Origin: Rathayibacter rhapontici
GTDB lineage: Bacteria; Actinomycetota; Actinomycetes; Actinomycetales; Microbacteriaceae
Direction of reading: 5' to 3'
Assembly: GCF_001995175.1 (NCBI RefSeq)
Contig: NZ_MUKN01000019.1
Span: 1-59,156 of the forward strand
Length of the DNA: 59,156 nt
The position numbers were made by a program, and so were the translations under genes. Numbering within the stretch: position 1 is the stretch's first letter; every line of letters starts with the position of its first letter. The notes under the pieces are model-generated. The model saw only the letters and a program-made list of their open reading frames with translations. It searched no databases and had not been told where the DNA came from. This document shows, piece by piece, positions 37,990 through 46,047 of the stretch.

Positions 37990-40640
37990 GACTCGTCGAT
38001 CTCGTCGACCACCAGCGGCGTCGTCAGATCGAGTGTGTCCAGCCCGAATCGTGCGCGGATCTCCTCCCGGGACAGCCGGCCGTAGTAGTGCTCGTCAAGC
38101 AGGGGCAGGATGTCGTGCTCCCAGATCCGGACGAGCCCGTCGTCGGTGCGGGCGCTCGCCCTCAGGAGGTAGGACGGGCCGATCTGGAAGTCGCGGTCGG
38201 TCTCTCCGATGCGCTCGTTGAGGGTGTCGAGCAGCGCACCCCGCCTCGTCGTGCGGCCCTCCACGCGGTGGATCAGGCCGTGCACGGGCCGCTGCGCCGG
38301 GTGCAGCTCGAAGAACGCGAAGCGGCGGCGGATGGCCGCATCGACGAGCGAGATCGACCGGTCGGCCGTGTTCATCGTGCCGATGACGAACAGGTTCTTG
38401 GGCAGCGCGAACGGCTCCTCGGGGGAGTACTGCAGCGACACCTGCTCGTCGCGGTACTCGAGGAGGAAATACAACTCGCCGAAGATCTTCGCCATGTTGC
38501 CGCGGTTGATCTCGTCGATGATCAGCACGTGGGGGACGGCCGGGTTGCGCACGGCGGAATCGGCGAGCAGTCGGAGGGGCCCCTTCGCGAGTCGGAACAC
38601 TGCGGAGCCGCTCGCGTCGGTCGCGGGACGGAAGCCCTCGAAGAAGTCCTCGTACGAGTAGGAGGGGTGGAACTGCACGATCCTCACCGCGCTCGCAGGG
38701 GCGGCGAATCGGGCCAGGGCCCGCGCGACGAACGTCTTCCCCGTGCCGGGAGGGCCGAACAGGATGATCTGCCTCCGCTCCTCGAGGACCGCGGTCACGT
38801 CGTCCAGCCAGGCGCGGTCGTAGTGGAGGCCGGCGGCGAACTCGGCGGTCGGGCGCGGGAGGCGGAGGTCGGTGGGTGTGGGTGTGGGCATCGACAGCGG
38901 TTCGACCCGGATGAACGCGTCGTCCCGGGACAATGTGGCGAGGACCGCCTGCGGAAGAGCATCCTCGGGAACGCGATCCTCCTCCCACCGCACCGAGCGC
39001 TGAGCGCGGTCGCCAGGCATCCATCGGCCACTGCGGAGTTTTCCCACCCGGATCCCGCGGTCGTCCCGCACCAGGATCTGCTCGCCCGGACGCATCCCGC
39101 TCAGCACGGCCGCGGTCGAGTCCACCCTCTGCAGCAGCGCGGAGATCGGTTCCGCTCCGTCCCAGCGGGCCAGAGCCGTCGTGCGGATCGCCGCGCGGCT
39201 CGCTCCGAAGTCGGCGGTGATCGCGCCCGGGAAGCCGATGGTGTCGCCGAGCACGGCCCGACTCGGAACGCACCAGGCCGCGGGCGCGTCGTCACGGTCC
39301 GTACCGCGCCACTCCGTGCTCCACGGCGGCAGGTACCAGTCGATGTCGAGCTGCCCCTGCGGATCAAGCCGGTCTCGCAGATGCAGGAGATCGCGGTCGA
39401 GGTCGCCGGTCGGCCCCAACGGCAGTACGGGAGCGAAGGTGTCGCGGATCTTCGTCTTGTCCGCCGTCGACACGATGCGTTCGAAGACGCTCGGCCAGGT
39501 CAGCGCGAGCAAGGAGTTCTGAATCGCCGGGGAAGCGGGATCGACGGCGATGGTCTGCTCGCGGAACAACCACGGGTCTCCGAGCGCGGCATCCCGTGTC
39601 TCGGCGTCGAGTCCGTCCCAGTGCTCGATGAATGAGCAGAGCCACTGCAGATGACGAGCGATCTGCGGAGTGAAGCCGGCGCCGCCGCTGAACGTGCCGC
39701 GGACGTCGAACGCGGCAGCGACCGCCTCGGGGAGGGCCGGCGCGTCGGGAAGCAGTGCCAGGATCTCGCGCAGAAGCTCGCGCTTCGTCTCGGCGCCGAC
39801 GTTGGTGAGCGGAAGGCGCTGGACGAAGCACAGCTCGGCCGCGAGCAGGACGACGTCCCGCGGTGCTTCCGCGAGCTGCTGCAACAGCCGCCCGCGGAAC
39901 CCGCCGGACGCGTCGGGCAGCGAGTCCAAAGCACCGCGGAGAGCCCGGGCGGTCGGCGCTGTCCAGGTGCGCACGGTCGCGTCGAGCGCCGACGCGGCCC
40001 CGCTCAGACCCGGAGTCAGGATCACGCCCGCCGCCGCGGCGATGGCGCGGCGCTCGGCGCTGCCGGTCGGTGACGACTCCTCCGAGCGCGTCAGCTCTTC
40101 CTCGAGCCCGCGCACCAGGAGGCAGTCGGAGCACCAGCCGGGCGACGTCAGCTCGCGCGGATCGGTGTCGGGTGCTGCGAACCACGCGTTGAAGATCTCG
40201 GCCTCGGTCCAGGAGCGGCGCGGCTGGGTGACGCCGTGCCGACAGGTCGGCACGTGCAGGCGTCCCGATCGGGCCTCCAGGTAGTCGTCCTCCGAGGCGG
40301 CCAGGCTCCAGTTCACGCCGTCGAAGGTGCGCTGCGAGCCGTCGAGCGGGGTGCGGGCTGCCAGGTCGCCTTCGACGGCGAACCCCAGCTGCGCGAGGAC
40401 GCGCTGCGCCTTGCCGGAGTCGAACGGCTTCGTCGTCAGCCCGGTCGCGACCGCGAGAACCTGCTTCACCGGCCACCGCCGCCCGAGTGCCTCGACCGAG
40501 TACTTCGTCACGGCGGCGGGTTCGACCGCGCCGAGCGCAGCCTCCACCGACTCCCGCGTGAGCTCGTAGGGATTCCCGTCGATGGTGAACTGCAAAGCGC
40601 CTCCCGCTGTCAGGCCGATTCTGTCGGGCTCCACCGACAC
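37986..40640 (-). CDS. mcrB: McrB-like AAA+ GTPase with long N-terminal region
   Basis: 884 residues; GTG start at 40640 with no strong ribosome site. The C-terminal third is the McrB motor: Walker A GPPGTGKTF (about residues 625-633), then FHPSYSYEDFFEGFRP, Walker B LIIDEINRGNMAKIFGEL (about 700) and the McrB signature GTMNTADRSI (about 750) followed by DAAIRRRFAFFEL. The first 90 residues form a small domain (FTIDGNPYELTRESVEAALGAVEPAAVTKYSVEALGRRWPVKQVLA) that resembles N-terminal domains of ScoMcrA-like proteins. Cys133, His135, Cys170 and Cys173 (CRHG, CSDC) may bind zinc. About 430 residues up to the motor are not recognised and probably read the DNA modification. Confidence 0.8.
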   Translation of the reverse strand: MSVEPDRIGLTAGGALQFTIDGNPYELTRESVEAALGAVEPAAVTKYSVEALGRRWPVKQVLAVATGLTTKPFDSGKAQRVLAQLGFAVEGDLAARTPLDGSQRTFDGVNWSLAASEDDYLEARSGRLHVPTCRHGVTQPRRSWTEAEIFNAWFAAPDTDPRELTSPGWCSDCLLVRGLEEELTRSEESSPTGSAERRAIAAAAGVILTPGLSGAASALDATVRTWTAPTARALRGALDSLPDASGGFRGRLLQQLAEAPRDVVLLAAELCFVQRLPLTNVGAETKRELLREILALLPDAPALPEAVAAAFDVRGTFSGGAGFTPQIARHLQWLCSFIEHWDGLDAETRDAALGDPWLFREQTIAVDPASPAIQNSLLALTWPSVFERIVSTADKTKIRDTFAPVLPLGPTGDLDRDLLHLRDRLDPQGQLDIDWYLPPWSTEWRGTDRDDAPAAWCVPSRAVLGDTIGFPGAITADFGASRAAIRTTALARWDGAEPISALLQRVDSTAAVLSGMRPGEQILVRDDRGIRVGKLRSGRWMPGDRAQRSVRWEEDRVPEDALPQAVLATLSRDDAFIRVEPLSMPTPTPTDLRLPRPTAEFAAGLHYDRAWLDDVTAVLEERRQIILFGPPGTGKTFVARALARFAAPASAVRIVQFHPSYSYEDFFEGFRPATDASGSAVFRLAKGPLRLLADSAVRNPAVPHVLIIDEINRGNMAKIFGELYFLLEYRDEQVSLQYSPEEPFALPKNLFVIGTMNTADRSISLVDAAIRRRFAFFELHPAQRPVHGLIHRVEGRTTRRGALLDTLNERIGETDRDFQIGPSYLLRASARTDDGLVRIWEHDILPLLDEHYYGRLSREEIRARFGLDTLDLTTPLVVDEIDES

Positions 40641-40659
40641 TGACCGGCGGGCGCGCGGG

Positions 40660-41352
40660 TCACTCCGACGTCCCCATGCAGAACGCCGCCGCGAACGCGC
40701 CGGTGCTCGTCTGCTCCGCGACGACCTCGCCGTCGAGGGTGATGCGGCAGGTGATCGCGCCGGTGTCGTCGGCGCCGGTGGTCGCGGTGAGGGACTGGAC
40801 CTGCACGGCGAACTCGCCCGCGGCGGGCACCTGCAGCTCCTTCGTGAAGGGGAGGGGCTGGTCGGCGGCGGCCGCGGTGCCGTCGGCGAGGTCGCTCGAG
40901 GTGGCCCAGCCGATGGAGGCGTCGGGGGCGTCGCCGGTGACCTCGAGGAGGAGCGTCCGCGTGGGGCCGGCCGGTTCCGTGCTCTCGGAGAGGGGTGCGC
41001 GGCTCGACTCGGCGTCCTCGACGGCGTTCGTGACTCCGGTGACGAAGCCGGCCGTGTAGACGACGGCGAGCACGATCGACAGGATCAGCGCCACCAGGTT
41101 CAGCGCGGTGCCGGCGATCGCGGCCGTGCGGCTCCTCTTCTTCAGGAACAGGGCGATCACTCCGAGCACCAGGCCGATGAAGGCGACGAAGCCCGAGACG
41201 TAGTTGACGATCGGGATCGCGGCGCCGATCAGCGCGACGATGCCGATGATGAGGGAGGCGAGACCGAGTCCGTTCCCGGTCTTCCGGCCGGGCGGGGGCG
41301 TCGACGGGCCGGAAGCGGGCTCGGGGAAGACGGCGGGGTTGTACAGAGTCAT
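40660..41352 (-). CDS. DUF4190-like membrane protein with exported C-terminal domain
   Basis: 230 residues from the ATG at 41352 (a TTG 12 nt upstream is possible). A Pro-rich N-terminus leads to two or three helices in the DUF4190 pattern: LGLASLIIGIVALIGAAIPIVNYVSGFVAFIGLVLGVIALFLKKR and IAGTALNLVALILSIVLAVVYTAGFV. The last 100 residues are outside the membrane, Thr/Ala-rich, with two Cys (ITCRITLD and AAFCMG). TLLLEVTGDAPDASIGWATS resembles the MmpS-like exported domain. Divergent from a PadR gene. Function unknown. Confidence 0.7.
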   Translation of the reverse strand: MTLYNPAVFPEPASGPSTPPPGRKTGNGLGLASLIIGIVALIGAAIPIVNYVSGFVAFIGLVLGVIALFLKKRSRTAAIAGTALNLVALILSIVLAVVYTAGFVTGVTNAVEDAESSRAPLSESTEPAGPTRTLLLEVTGDAPDASIGWATSSDLADGTAAAADQPLPFTKELQVPAAGEFAVQVQSLTATTGADDTGAITCRITLDGEVVAEQTSTGAFAAAFCMGTSE

Positions 41353-41390
41353 ACGGCGAGTCAACCAGCCGCGACGTTGACCGAGCCATC

Positions 41391-41404
41391 TCTACATAGC
41401 TAGA
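41391..41404. promoter_or_regulatory. TCTA-N6-TAGA dyad before PadR-like gene
   Basis: TCTA (41391-41394) and TAGA (41401-41404) flank CATAGC, with an inner TAGCTA palindrome at 41397-41402. It ends 8 nt before the PadR-like start and is A/T-rich compared with its surroundings, so it is likely part of the promoter and the PadR site. Confidence 0.4.
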
Positions 41405-41412
41405 TTTGCGCC

Positions 41413-41769
41413 ATGATCCCGCTCGCCCGCCTCACGCCCGCCACGGTCGACGTGCTGCGCGTCCTCCTCGATGACGGCGCCTCCGTGTGGGGGATGCTCG
41501 TCATCAAGCGCACGGGACGCCCGGCCGGCAGCGTCTACCCGATCCTCGAGCGGCTCGAGGGGGCGGGCTGGGTGGCCTCGTCGTGGGAGCCGGACACCGA
41601 TCGCAGCGGTCCGCGGCGGAGGCTGTACGAGCTGACGGGCGACGGGGCGCAGGCCGCCCGCTCGGCGGTCGAGCGCTTCGACGCGGCGGCGCTTGCGAAA
41701 GCTCCGAAGACTGCGAAGCGACCCACCGCGGCCGCCGTCCGTCTCTCCGGAGCGGAGGCCCGCGCGTGA
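41413..41769 (+). CDS. PadR-like transcriptional regulator
   Basis: 118 residues. The winged-helix pattern is ARLTPATVDVLRVLLDDGASVWGMLVIKRTGRPAGSVYPILERLEGAGWVASSWE followed by RRRLYELTGDGAQAARSA. The C-terminal 30 residues are rich in Ala and Lys. The stop overlaps the GTG of the following membrane protein, so the two form an operon, the same arrangement as the PadR unit at 17.8 kb. Confidence 0.8.
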   Translation: MIPLARLTPATVDVLRVLLDDGASVWGMLVIKRTGRPAGSVYPILERLEGAGWVASSWEPDTDRSGPRRRLYELTGDGAQAARSAVERFDAAALAKAPKTAKRPTAAAVRLSGAEARA

Positions 41770-42887
41770 TCGACCAGCTGCTGCGCCTGCTCGCCCGCCT
41801 CCTCCCGCCTCTCGCCCGCGAGCGCTACCTCGAGGAGTGGCGGGCCGATGCGGCCGGTGCCGCCGAGGCGGGTCTGCCCCGTCGCGACGTCGTGCTCGGC
41901 GCCCTCGTGCTCAGCGCGACCCTCGATCGCGCGCTGCCGGCGCACTCGGGGGAGCCGCGGTTCCTCCGCCCGCGCCGCCTCGCCCGCCGCGGGCTCGGCC
42001 TGCTGACGGCCACCGCGGTCGTGCTGATCGGCTACTACCTGACGGCCGGCGGCATCGTGCCCGAGAATGCTCCCGAGGGTGTCGTCGCCGCCACGCGGGC
42101 GGTTCGCTGGCTCGTCGTCGCTCTCGCGCTCCTCGCGGGGGTCATCGGAGTCGCGCACCTGATCGGCGCCGCCCGCTCGGCCGAGACCCGCACGGCCCGG
42201 GCGTCCCTGCTCCTGGCGGTCGTCGGGCCGCTGACGGTCGTCCTCGGCACCCTCCTCCCCGGAGCGCCCTGGTGGCTGACTCTGCTCGGCTTCGTGATCG
42301 TGCTCGCCGGACTCGCGACCGGTCTCGCCGTCATCGGAGGCACGCGGCCGGTCGCCCTCGAGCACCGCGTGGCGACCCGGCGGCAGCGCCTCCCGGTCGC
42401 TCTCGCCGGTGCCGCGCTGATGCTCGCCGTCACCGTGCTCGGCACGATCGACCTGCTCGTCTGGAACCCGCTCGCGAAGGTGCCGGGCACCGAGCTCTCG
42501 ACGATCTACGCGCTGATGGCCGAGCGCGACGGGTTCTCGCTCCAGCCCACGCTCGTGCTGACCGTGATCTGGGTGGTCTTCTGGACGGTGCCGACCCTGC
42601 TGGTGGCGGCGATGGGAGTGCACCGCTCGAGTGGTGCGCTCACTCCTCGACGCCTCGCGATCGTGATCCTCTCGATGGTCGGCGCGGCGATCTTCTGCCG
42701 CTTCTTCACCGGATTCGGCATCGGGATGTCGATCGCCGACACCTTCTCCACCTCCGGCGGCGACGGCTCGGTCGTCTCGGCGGCGCTCTCGATCGTCGGC
42801 CAGCTGTCGTTCGCGGCGGCCGCGATCCTGCTGGGCTGGGCTCCGCGGGTCGTGGTGCGGCCCGCCGAGAGCGCGGTGGCGGCGTAG
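41766..42887 (+). CDS. Multi-helix membrane protein paired with PadR
   Basis: 373 residues from the GTG at 41766. The N-terminus LLRLLARLLPPLARERYLEEWRADAAGAAEAG is a short cytosolic motif found in actinobacterial membrane proteins that follow PadR-like genes. About eight or nine hydrophobic helices follow (GLLTATAVVLIGYYLTAGGI, WLVVALALLAGVIGVAHLIGAA, VVGPLTVVLGTLLPG and more). No motif of a known transporter is visible. It could be an efflux or signalling protein repressed by PadR. A repeat cluster follows its stop. Confidence 0.7.
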   Translation: MIDQLLRLLARLLPPLARERYLEEWRADAAGAAEAGLPRRDVVLGALVLSATLDRALPAHSGEPRFLRPRRLARRGLGLLTATAVVLIGYYLTAGGIVPENAPEGVVAATRAVRWLVVALALLAGVIGVAHLIGAARSAETRTARASLLLAVVGPLTVVLGTLLPGAPWWLTLLGFVIVLAGLATGLAVIGGTRPVALEHRVATRRQRLPVALAGAALMLAVTVLGTIDLLVWNPLAKVPGTELSTIYALMAERDGFSLQPTLVLTVIWVVFWTVPTLLVAAMGVHRSSGALTPRRLAIVILSMVGAAIFCRFFTGFGIGMSIADTFSTSGGDGSVVSAALSIVGQLSFAAAAILLGWAPRVVVRPAESAVAA

Positions 42888-42906
42888 GTGCAGGGAGTGG
42901 CGCCTC

Positions 42907-43040
42907 CTCTGCTGATCGAGTAGCCCGCGGAGCGGGCGTCTCTCTGCTGATCGAGTAGCCCGCGGAGCGGGCGTATCGAGATCCACGATGTCTCGGAGTG
43001 GGCAGGTCTCGATACGCCCCTCCGGGGCTACTCGACCAGC
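42907..43040. repeat. Tandem direct repeat plus inverted copy (Microbacteriaceae-type TCTCGATACG repeat)
   Basis: A 33-nt unit beginning CTCTGCTGATCGAGTAG occurs at 42907-42939 and again at 42942-42974, spaced by 35. A third, inverted copy with small gaps spans 43007-43040 (TCTCGATACGCCCC...ACTCGACCAGC) and can pair with the second copy into a stem of about 34 bp. It lies between convergent genes, the stop of the membrane protein and that of the amidase, so it can also stop transcription both ways. Confidence 0.75.
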
Positions 43041-43111
43041 ATGTGCAGCCCGCTGATGTCCTGCACGCAGAAGCGGGGCCGACTCGCGTCGACCCCGCCC
43101 CGGCGTCCGTT

Positions 43112-45052
43112 CTACTGCGCGCTCGGGCGGCGGCGCCTCGTCAGAGCGAGCACGGCTCCTCCTCCTGCCACGAGGGCGAAGGCGAGGGCGGCGAGACCGG
43201 TCGTCCCCTCCGCTCCGGTGTGCGCGAGCGCCGCAGCGGGCTTCGCGGTGCCGGGCCTCGGAGTGGAGGAGTGCGCGGGCGCGACCGGAGCCGCGGTCGT
43301 GGTCGGTGCCGCGGTCGGCTCGGCCGTGGGCGCGACGGTCGGCACAGGCGTCGCGGTCGGCCCAGCGGTCGGTGCCGCAGTCGGCTCAGCCGTCGGCGTC
43401 ACGGTCGGCTCCGGCGTCGGCTCCGCCGCCACCAGTTCCGGAGTCGACGCCGGCGCCACGCGGTGCAGCGTCGCCTGCTCGTAGTCGTACGACATCGCCA
43501 GCAGCGCCGCGTCCTGGCTGCGCGGCGCGGCCAGCTCGAGGCCCGCAGCCGCGCCGGTCGACGTGAAGCCCGCAGGCAGCGAGACCGTCGGGATGCCCGT
43601 GTTCGCTCCCACATCGCAGAACGTCGTGCCCGCCCACTCCGGAGTCGCCGACGTGGCGCTCGTCGGCATGGCGAGGGCGTCGAGGTCGTGGTCGACGAAG
43701 TACTGGTCCATCGCGATCTTGCCGGCCTCCTGCTCGGCGACCGCCGCGTCGTAGGCCGGGTTCGGGACGTCCTCGTTGCTCTGGAAGTACTCGACGTCGC
43801 CGGGCAGCAGCGACGTCTTACCGTCGGCGATGACGTCCGAGAAGGTGAGCGCATCGGCCGGCTCGGTGAGCGCGGCGAGGCCCTCGGGCCAGGTCGCGTC
43901 CGTCGAGGCGAAGAACGAGTCGATGCTCGGGCGCATGTCGATCCAGCCGCCGCTCTTCAGCGTCCCCGAGACGAACTCGCGGGTGAAGTCGGGCACGGGC
44001 ACGATCTCGGCGCCCTGCGCGGCCAGATCGCGGACCGCCTGGTCGATCAGCGCGGTCGTCTCGGCGAGGCCGGGACGCGCCGGGTCCTCCTCGTAGTCCC
44101 AGCGCACGTAGCCGATCCGCGTGCCCTCGAGAGCGGTGTCGCTGAGGCCCTCGACGTACGAGTCGGTGTCCTGCTCGGCGGCGATCACGGTCTGAGGGTC
44201 GGTCGGATCGACGCCGGCGAGCACCTCCATCAGCAGCGCGGCATCCGTCACGGTCGTCGTCATCGGCCCCGACACGTCCTGGCGGAGTGACAGCGGCACG
44301 ATGCCGGTGACGCTCGTGAGCCCCATGGTCGGGCGGTAGCCGACGAGGCTCTGGTGGGCGCTGGGCCCCACGATCGAGCCGCAGGAGTCGGTGCCGAGGC
44401 CCGCGGGGGCGTAGCCGGCCGCGACGGCCGCGCCCGTTCCTCCGCTCGACCCGCTGGCGCTGTTCGCCTGGTTGTAGGGGTTGGTGGTGCGGCCGCGCTC
44501 GGAGCTGAGCGTGTAGGTGCCGTGCCACGCGAACTCGGCCATGTTCGTCTTCGCGAGGATGATCGCTCCGGCGTCGCGCAGGCGCTCGACCGCGGTCGAG
44601 TCGAGCTTCGTCTGGTAGGTGTGCAGCGAGGCGCTGCCGGCGGTCGTGGGCATGTCGAACGTGGCGTAGTTGTCCTTCACCAGGATCGGGATGCCGTGCA
44701 GCGGTCCGCGGATCGAGCCCTCGGCGCGCTCGGCGTCGAGCTCGGCGGCCGTGGCGAGGGCGCCGGGGTTGGCGAGGATCACGGCGGCGAGGCCGGGCTG
44801 ATCGCCGTACGGGTCGTCGTAGGCGGCGATGCGGTCGAGGTACTGCTGCGTCAGCGCGACCGACGTGGTCGCTCCGGACTCGAGCAGGGCGAGGGCGTCG
44901 GTGATGCTGAGGTCGACGACCGCGGGGGCGGATGCGGGAGCCGTCGCACCGACGGCGGCGGGGGCGGTGATCGCGGCGCCGAGCGCGAGGCCCGAGCAGA
45001 GGGAGACGGCGGCGGAGAGTCGGGCGACCCTCCGGAAGGAGGAGTGGGACAA
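43112..45052 (-). CDS. Secreted amidase-signature enzyme with LAHTG sorting signal
   Basis: 646 residues. A signal peptide (RVARLSAAVSLCSGLALGAAITAPAAVGA) is followed by the amidase signature domain. The catalytic Lys is in GIPILVKDNYAT; the cis-Ser region is NSASGSSGGTGAAVAAG; the nucleophile Ser is in LGTDSCGSIVGPSA, where Cys replaces the more common Gly or Thr before GS. About residue 545 onward is a Thr/Pro/Ala repeat linker (PTAEPTAAPTAGPT). The C-terminus is LAHTG, a hydrophobic helix and RRRRPSAQ, fitting class E sortase anchoring. The enzyme should sit on the cell wall and hydrolyse an amide outside the cell. Substrate unknown. Intact ORF, no frameshift. Confidence 0.85.
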   Translation of the reverse strand: MSHSSFRRVARLSAAVSLCSGLALGAAITAPAAVGATAPASAPAVVDLSITDALALLESGATTSVALTQQYLDRIAAYDDPYGDQPGLAAVILANPGALATAAELDAERAEGSIRGPLHGIPILVKDNYATFDMPTTAGSASLHTYQTKLDSTAVERLRDAGAIILAKTNMAEFAWHGTYTLSSERGRTTNPYNQANSASGSSGGTGAAVAAGYAPAGLGTDSCGSIVGPSAHQSLVGYRPTMGLTSVTGIVPLSLRQDVSGPMTTTVTDAALLMEVLAGVDPTDPQTVIAAEQDTDSYVEGLSDTALEGTRIGYVRWDYEEDPARPGLAETTALIDQAVRDLAAQGAEIVPVPDFTREFVSGTLKSGGWIDMRPSIDSFFASTDATWPEGLAALTEPADALTFSDVIADGKTSLLPGDVEYFQSNEDVPNPAYDAAVAEQEAGKIAMDQYFVDHDLDALAMPTSATSATPEWAGTTFCDVGANTGIPTVSLPAGFTSTGAAAGLELAAPRSQDAALLAMSYDYEQATLHRVAPASTPELVAAEPTPEPTVTPTAEPTAAPTAGPTATPVPTVAPTAEPTAAPTTTAAPVAPAHSSTPRPGTAKPAAALAHTGAEGTTGLAALAFALVAGGGAVLALTRRRRPSAQ

Positions 45053-45153
45053 GCGAGGACCTTCGGATCGAGTGGGAAGAGGCTTGGAACCTCCCCAGTC
45101 TTCGGGTCAGGTGTTGCGGGTCCGTTTCTGATTCGTTTCCATCGCCGCCCCTC

Positions 45154-45377
45154 TTAGGCGGGTACTTCGACGCCTCCGGAACGAACGTCAGGATGTCGCC
45201 CGGCTGGCAGCCGAGCACTGAGCAGATCGCGTCGAGCGTCGAGAAGCGGATCGCCTTCGCCCGCCCGTTCTTGAGGATCGAGACGTTCGCGGTGGTGATG
45301 CCGATCGCCGAGGCCAGCTCCGTCACCGACATCTTCCGCTTGGCGAGTTCGACGTCCAGCTGCAGCACGATCGCCAT
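45154..45377 (-). CDS. Xre/Cro-type helix-turn-helix protein (one frameshift)
   Basis: About 74 residues: MAIVLQLDVELAKRKMSVTE then LASAIGITTANVSILKNGRAKAIRFSTLDAICSVLGCQPGDILTFVPE. This is a YozG-like HTH. Read straight, the frame would run on for over 1500 nt into the amidase gene. One base restored near 45178 gives GVEVPA and a TAA stop at 45154, the usual length of this family. The ATG overlaps the last base of the preceding DUF2975 stop (TGATG), so it is coupled to it. It probably regulates its own operon. Confidence 0.75.
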
Positions 45378-45841
45378 CAGACGATCTCCGCCAGCTCGCT
45401 GCGCTGCTCGACCGCGAGGTGCAGGAGCCGCCGCATGACCATGACGAGGAGGCCCAGCGTCGCGCTCGACACCGCGACCAGCCCGAAGGCGAGCGCGGGG
45501 ATCGGAGCGGGGACCACCGCGAGCACCGCGACCGCGCCGCCCGCCGCGAGTACGGCTCCGAACAGGAACGCGCCGATCGCCAGGTCGACCCAGAGGTCGG
45601 AGCGGTGGTCGCCGGCGAAGAGCGCGTCGTCGCGCACCAGCGACACCAGTCGCCAGACCGCGACGAGCACGGCCTCGACGCAGAGGACGCCCGCGACGAG
45701 GACGGCGACGAGCACCCCGTCGATCGGTCCGCCGTCCAGCGCGTTCGCGGCGACGGGTCCGACGGCGACCTGCACGACGACGCAGCCGAGCAGCAGCAGG
45801 GCGAGCAGGACGCGGAGTGCGACGAGGAGTGAGCGGGGCAT
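45377..45841 (-). CDS. DUF2975-like membrane protein
   Basis: 154 residues with four hydrophobic helices: LLVALRVLLALLLLGCVVVQVAVG, LVAVLVAGVLCVEAVLVAVWRLV, LAIGAFLFGAVLAAGGAVAVLAVV and AFGLVAVSSATLGLLVMVMRRLL. A charged loop lies between helices 2 and 3 (RDDALFAGDHRSDLWV). This matches the layout of DUF2975 proteins that pair with a small Xre regulator. Function unknown. ATG at 45841 chosen because an ORF start at 45928 would add a basic stretch with no similarity. Confidence 0.75.
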   Translation of the reverse strand: MPRSLLVALRVLLALLLLGCVVVQVAVGPVAANALDGGPIDGVLVAVLVAGVLCVEAVLVAVWRLVSLVRDDALFAGDHRSDLWVDLAIGAFLFGAVLAAGGAVAVLAVVPAPIPALAFGLVAVSSATLGLLVMVMRRLLHLAVEQRSELAEIV

Positions 45842-45885
45842 CGGGGTCCTCCGGAGGGTACGGCATATCGATGAACGAGCGATTC

Positions 45886-45902
45886 GTATCGACAATCGAT
45901 AC
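45886..45902. promoter_or_regulatory. Perfect dyad GTATCGA-CAA-TCGATAC upstream of DUF2975 operon
   Basis: Two 7-bp arms with a 3-bp centre, 45 nt before the start of the DUF2975 gene. ATATCGAT (45865-45872) between the dyad and the start adds another copy of the half-site. A likely operator of the Xre protein encoded by the same operon. Confidence 0.5.
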
Positions 45903-46047
45903 TGCCAGTCCGCAACGGAGTCGAGCAAGGCCCTCCATGCGACGTGTCAGCGCAGGAAGTCCTGCACAGCTGAGGCTGAGCGCCGCGGGTCGCGCCGATC
46001 TCGCGGAATCGCCCCTCTCAGCCTTGCTTCTGCAGGAGCATCGCCCC

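Noticed and set aside
43818-45938. A 706-residue frame containing the Xre helix-turn-helix.
   Set aside because: Only the 70 residues around the HTH are protein-like. The rest is out of frame with the amidase and has no pattern.
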